From Thermoproteati archaeon (GTDB lineage: Archaea > Thermoproteota > Thermoprotei_A > Marsarchaeales > UBA168): a stretch of 13,122 nt of DNA. This document shows positions 12,811 to 13,122 of this stretch, one piece after another. A model generated the notes under the pieces. It searched no databases. It was not told where the DNA came from and saw only the letters and a program-made list of their open reading frames with translations. A program made the position numbers and the translations under genes. The stretch spans positions 5,053 to 18,174 of the forward strand of contig JAGDXH010000002.1 in NCBI GenBank assembly GCA_023256295.1, read 5' to 3'. Numbering within the stretch: position 1 is the stretch's first letter; each line of letters begins with the position of its first letter.

Positions 12811-13122
12811 ATGGAGTTTGCTCATGCGTCAGCGCCGGGGAAGGTGACCTTGTTTGGGGAGCACGCAGTCGTATACGGCTACCCCTCCATAGTCATATCA
12901 ATTGACGCGAGGGCCAGGGCAAAGGTTGTCTTCAGCGAATCTTTACAAGTTACCTCTTCGTATCCGGGGGGGCGGCTTTTCTATGACGGGGTAGGGCCGT
13001 GGCCCGAGGAGCTAGTGTACGTAAGAAACGCCATCAGCTTGGTCGAGAAGACGGCCCTGAGGAAGTGCGATGTTAAGCTGGAGCTGAACAGCGAACTTCC
13101 CATGGCTTCTGTGCTCGGCTCC
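12811..13122 (+). CDS. mvk: Mevalonate kinase, N-terminal part (cut by window end)
   Basis: The first 104 residues of a GHMP-family kinase that phosphorylates mevalonate in isoprenoid synthesis. The N-terminal motif APGKVTLFGEHAVVYGYPSI is diagnostic for mevalonate kinase, and the window ends inside the ATP-binding motif region (LPMASVLGS). The ATG is preceded by GGGTGGG at suitable distance and lies 10 nt after fen1, so cotranscription with fen1 is likely. The remainder is outside the window. Its product pathway supplies the isoprenoid chains used by the UbiA enzyme encoded elsewhere in this window. Confidence 0.93.
   Translation, partial: MEFAHASAPGKVTLFGEHAVVYGYPSIVISIDARARAKVVFSESLQVTSSYPGGRLFYDGVGPWPEELVYVRNAISLVEKTALRKCDVKLELNSELPMASVLGS

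Noticed and set aside
1..13122. tRNA, rRNA, CRISPR array, insertion sequence or prophage genes
   Set aside because: No cloverleaf-like or rRNA sequence, no regularly spaced repeats and no transposase or integrase motifs were seen; gaps between genes are all under about 100 bases apart from the roughly 180-base SPOUT-sqdB interval, which holds the small ORF.

Overview
This window looks like a chromosomal segment of a TACK-group archaeon, most plausibly a thermophilic Thaumarchaeota/Aigarchaeota-type lineage; I cannot fix the species. Evidence for Archaea: ribosomal proteins L3, L4, L23, L2, S19 and S25e of archaeal type, a PCNA-binding FEN1 nuclease, a Cdc48-type AAA ATPase, two tRNA-splicing endonuclease subunits, a UbiA-type prenyltransferase like those making ether lipids, and a mevalonate kinase. 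S25e and a two-subunit splicing endonuclease favour TACK over Euryarchaeota. Base composition is slightly GC-rich and coding is dense. TATA-like boxes (GTTAAAT, TTTAAATT, ATAAAAAG and similar) sit about 22-28 nt upstream of many start codons, which indicates mostly leaderless transcripts.

Layout. 1-209 (+): 3' end of an unidentified small protein gene, followed by a T8 tract. 221-1917 (-): a possible non-catalytic EndA-like subunit, a UbiA prenyltransferase and S25e, with long overlaps between successive reading frames. 2009-5209 (-): ribosomal genes transcribed rpl3-rpl4-rpl23-rpl2-rps19; the usual next gene, rpl22, is absent and rps19 is followed by a T6 tract. 5294-6349 (+): a SPOUT RNA methyltransferase divergent from rpl3. 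6384-6533 (+): an unrecognised 49-residue ORF with its own TATA-like box, joined by an ATGA overlap to a UDP-sulfoquinovose synthase gene (sqdB/agl3-like). Convergent to sqdB is the catalytic EndA subunit (7564-8271, -). A membrane protein of the lysylphosphatidylglycerol-synthase-TM/AglD family (8365-9408, +) meets a PhoU-like DUF47 protein (9383-10069, -) tail to tail. A symmetric divergent promoter then leads to a rightward cluster: single-ring Cdc48-like ATPase, small winged-helix protein, FEN1, and mevalonate kinase cut by the window end.

Functionally the window mixes translation (ribosomal proteins, SPOUT enzyme), tRNA intron removal by what looks like a two-subunit enzyme, DNA replication/repair (FEN1), protein remodelling (Cdc48-like), and isoprenoid lipid and surface-glycan or sulfolipid synthesis (mevalonate kinase, UbiA, SqdB, AglD-like protein). 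No tRNA, rRNA, CRISPR array or mobile element was recognised. The points most worth a second look are the Cdc48-like protein that appears to join a D1-type front to a D2-type back, the catalytic/non-catalytic EndA pair, the small ORF before sqdB, and several reading frames that run far beyond the expected end of their fold into a neighbour.
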